Shown piece by piece: positions 39,907 to 42,382 of a stretch of DNA of 42,382 nt. The notes below the pieces were generated by a model that saw nothing but the letters and a program-made list of their open reading frames with translations, did no database searches and was not told the DNA's origin. A program made the position numbers and the translations under genes. Source of the stretch: Parastagonospora avenae f. sp. tritici 18332-5 (taxonomy: Eukaryota > Ascomycota > Dothideomycetes > Pleosporales > Phaeosphaeriaceae); contig JAFJTR010000143.1 in assembly GCA_022559985.1 (NCBI GenBank), positions 1 to 42,382 of the forward strand, in the 5' to 3' direction. How positions within the stretch are numbered: position 1 is the stretch's first letter; every line of letters starts with the position of its first letter.

Positions 39907-41486
39907 ATGGGCGTTTACCGTTCTTTCAAACCTCAAGGTGCGCTTCACCTGTTGTGGAACGTCGCTCTGTTTGGTTCTCTTCTCTCTGGATCTGCAGCCC
40001 AGAATGAGTCCACTAAGCTGCGAGAGTGCGTGAGCAGCTCTAGCATTTTGGCCTCCCTAACAACCTTTTCGGATGCGGCAAACTGGGAGACGATTATCTC
40101 TCCTTGGGCTCTGCGATTCAACCCTGAGCCAGCCGCTGTCATCGTCCCTCGCACCAAGGACGAGGTTGCTGCTGCATTGGCATGCGCTGTCGATGCGGGT
40201 GTCAAGGTCTCCCCCCTGAACGGAGGACACTCCTATGGAGCGTACGGTCTCGGCGGCGTAGATGGAGCACTCGTGATTAACATGGAGCGCTTCACCGGGA
40301 CCACTTTTGATGAGGCGACTCGTCTTTTCACGTATGTATTTCCCAATTCGGTATCCAGATGCGTTACGCTGACAACAATAGCTACGGTGGAGGCAGCAGA
40401 GTTGGTCCAGCTGCAACATGGCTCTGGGAGAACCACGGATGCCACTTCCCCCACGTCCGTGCCAACTGGGTCGGTCTTTCTGGTTCTTCAATCGGGGGCG
40501 GCTTTGGAACAACAAGTCGTTTCCTCGGTACTCCTATGGACAATCTTGACAGCGTTGAAGTGATGCTGTATAATGGCACCATTGTGACTGCTTCTCGCAC
40601 GGAAAACCCTGACCTGTTCTTCGTTGTGCAGGGCGCTGGCTCATCCTACGGTATAATTCTGTCTCTGACGACTCGCACTTGGAAACCAGAGTTCGAAATC
40701 GTTACCAACTTCACAATCTCACTTGGTGCTGTGGATCTTGAGACTGGCGCCCAAGCCCTTATTGATATCCAGGACTGGGCCATGACAGAAGCACCTGATA
40801 CTTTCGCCTTACGATGGCAACTTGCAGGCGAATGGAACGGTAGTGGTTACTTCTACGGTAATCCTGATGACTTCGATACCCTGTTCGCTGGTCTCGTCAA
40901 ACGCCTCCCAAATACGACCACGACCACAGTGCGAACGGCGGATTTCTGGGCTATGGAGAAATTTGCCGTTCCCCTGCTCAACGGCACTGTCGACGCTTTC
41001 CCTCCACGTAGCATGTACCTACAAGCTCTGGTTCTACGTAACGACCAACCTTTCACCTTTGAGTCTGCCAAAGCGCTTTACCAGTACACCACGCTTGCTT
41101 TCAACCGTACTGATCTGACCGAGTTTGGCTTTTTGGACCTCTGGGGTGGCGTTTCTAGGGATGTTGACGACGCAAAGCAAGCAATGGCGTACTCCAACAA
41201 CCAGTGGCTCATCCGATGGGAAGGGCGTCTTGCAAATGGCCTAACTCAGTGGCCCGCCGACGGCATTGAATATATGCAAGCTGGTTTCAGACCTTTCCAA
41301 GAGCAGCTGAGGAAGGAGGGAGTACCACTGAGGGGGTTTGTGAATTACAGAGATACCGAGCTTACTGTGGATGAATGGAGTGTGAGGCTTTATGGGAACA
41401 ACTTTGCGAAGATGAAGAAGATCAAATCTGAGTTGGATCCGCATGGCATATTCACAACACATGCGCAGAGTATCCCCTCATCATAG
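39907..41486 (+). CDS. secreted FAD-linked oxidase, berberine-bridge/PCMH type (2 exons)
   Basis: Exons 39907-40331 and 40382-41486, joined over a 50-nt intron, give 509 residues. A signal peptide (LWNVALFGSLLSGSAAQ) leads to an FAD-binding PCMH domain: VPRTKDEVAAALACA, then GGHSYGAYG with His108, the usual covalent 8-alpha-histidyl-FAD residue. After the intron, GLSGSSIGGGFG replaces the common G-x-CP-x-VGVGGH motif, so the second covalent Cys of bicovalent members is missing. The substrate domain follows, with many N-glycosylation sequons, and the C-terminal BBE segment YGNNFAKMKKIKSELDP (about 476-492) is present. Such enzymes oxidise sugars, alkaloids or secondary metabolites; the substrate is unknown. 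No biosynthetic cluster genes adjoin it. Confidence 0.9.
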
Positions 41487-41852
41487 GGATTTGTAGCAAA
41501 AACCGCAGCAGCCTTGACCTTTCGAGGCACTGCATTCTACCTTTAAACCGAGAAAAAATGCGCTAGCAATGCGTCATTCGGTCTCGCATAGAACAATCAA
41601 GGAGCCGCTATGTTTTATCTTTGAAATGTCGCTCTATTTGCTTAATTGCGAATATAACTAGGTTACTAATTAAACGCGATCGTCGCACAGTCTACGTCAA
41701 TCGGCCTAAAGCTTCTCTTAACTTACTCTGTCTATAAGTGTGCTAAATAAGTTGACTTACCTCGTAAGCGAGTGGCCCATCTATGCCAAGACACCAATAA
41801 ATATACTGTTGCGCACAGTACAATAGTGATGAGCTAACAACTAAACAATCTA
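41487..41852. other. AT-rich flank of a decayed transposon
   Basis: After the oxidase stop the composition turns AT-rich with many TAA/TTA words. It probably contains the degraded 5' part of the transposon whose coding relic starts at about 41853; I could not identify an inverted repeat. Confidence 0.45.
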
Positions 41853-42382
41853 CCACCTTTAAAAGAGGCTTAATAACAGCTTGCTCTTGAGGCTGTCAAA
41901 TGCGACGCGACGCTCTCCTAGAGACGTGCTGCAGCTATCTACAACGTCTCTTAAAAGACTCTTAGGCGTCGACTTAAAGGAACCCCTTTTTAAAGCGATT
42001 GCACGCCCAACTTAATAAAGCTGCTTAAGACAGAGCAGGATGTGATTGTTCAGCATATCCTTGACCTTGACGCGCGAGGATTCCCGCCCCGGCTTGCTGC
42101 TGTGAAGGATATGGCTGATTCTTTGCTAGTTGAGCGCCGCCGCGACCCTGTCGGCCAGAGTGGGCTGCAAACATCGTCAAACGTCGCTCTGAGCTTAGGG
42201 TCAAATTGTATACTAGTCTTTGTGATCGCAGCGTCAAAATCGCCTTTGAAGCACGGTATAAACTCCAATTTACTAATATAAGTAAAAAACACCAACTTTG
42301 GGCCCACCCAGCGCGCTTGCTCCAGCGCCTCCGGCATCCCAAAACTACGAGAATCCATCTCAGCTTATTGCAAAACAAACTT
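41853..42382 (+). mobile_element. decayed Fot1/pogo-type DDE transposase, N-terminal part, cut by window end
   Basis: One frame (41853 to about 42158) reads the helix-turn-helix N-terminus of Fot1/pogo (Tc1-mariner superfamily) transposases. It has LALEAVK, then RRAAAIYNV, TLRRRLKGTP, and the CENP-B/Tc5-type box VIVQHILDLDARGFPPRLA followed by MADSLL. The frame carries five stops (TAA at 41871 and 41874, TAG at 41919, TAA at 41952 and 41991). Near 42159 two extra bases (or one lost) shift the frame, after which WAANIVKRRSEL continues the family pattern at 42161. Similarity fades after that and the catalytic DDE region is beyond the window or lost. Stops and AT-richness fit RIP. The element is inactive. 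Confidence 0.8.

Noticed and set aside
30156..41486. Possible biosynthetic cluster (sulfotransferase-like, ThDP enzyme, kelch, FAD oxidase)
   Set aside because: No backbone synthase, transporter or pathway regulator, and the housekeeping gene spo7 lies among them; adjacency looks incidental.
1..42382. CRISPR arrays, rRNA, tRNA, bacterial-type operons
   Set aside because: No regularly spaced repeats or conserved rRNA/tRNA cores were seen; gene structure is fungal.

Overview
The window is nuclear DNA of a filamentous ascomycete (Pezizomycotina). The gene set and style fit a Dothideomycete, possibly Pleosporales, but that rank is a guess. Evidence: genes on both strands with their own promoters, GT-AG introns of about 44-87 nt, typical fungal families (Spo7, IMP2, HET-C2-type GLTP, CLD1-like hydrolase, NAD-isocitrate dehydrogenase, berberine-bridge-type FAD oxidase), and decayed repeats whose in-frame stops look like repeat-induced point mutation (RIP). 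No bacterial operons, rRNA, tRNA or CRISPR were seen.

Layout. 1-3.0 kb: two small single-pass membrane proteins and a pair of short charged ORFs. 3.0-5.5 kb: pirin (-) and a methyltransferase-like protein (+), divergent. 5.5-10.1 kb: mostly gene-poor, with one secreted Ala/Ser-rich, probably GPI-anchored protein. 10.1-20 kb: the gene-dense core, with a membrane orphan, mitochondrial NAD-IDH catalytic subunit (IDH2), mitochondrial inner-membrane peptidase subunit 2, a D-malate/tartrate dehydrogenase, a glycolipid transfer protein, two N-glycosylated type-I membrane orphans and a CLD1/ABHD4-like lipase. 20.2-24.2 kb: an accessory segment bracketed by two 55-bp direct repeats. It holds an ATG-less orphan ORF (possibly exonuclease-like) and a pseudogene with three in-frame stops. 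24.7-32.5 kb: a membrane orphan, an ABHD12/Bem46-type hydrolase, a GFA/CENP-V zinc protein, a mucin-like membrane protein, a sulfotransferase-like protein and a SET-domain protein with a signal peptide. 33-41.5 kb: a ThDP-dependent decarboxylase/synthase, a secreted kelch protein, Spo7 and a secreted FAD oxidase. 41.85 kb to the end: a stop-riddled Fot1/pogo-type transposase running off the window.

How the genes relate. They are individually transcribed housekeeping and orphan genes, not one pathway. Several act in mitochondria or lipid metabolism (IDH2, IMP2, CLD1-like, GLTP, Spo7), but nothing shows co-regulation. The most unusual content is the repeat-bracketed 20-24 kb segment, the high number of small single-pass membrane orphans with the same architecture, the Cys/His-rich locus at 16.1-17.0 kb and the secreted SET protein. 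Exon boundaries were inferred by eye from frame continuity and splice consensus. Start codons were checked for ATG; where an open frame began only with GTG or TTG, the next in-frame ATG was used.
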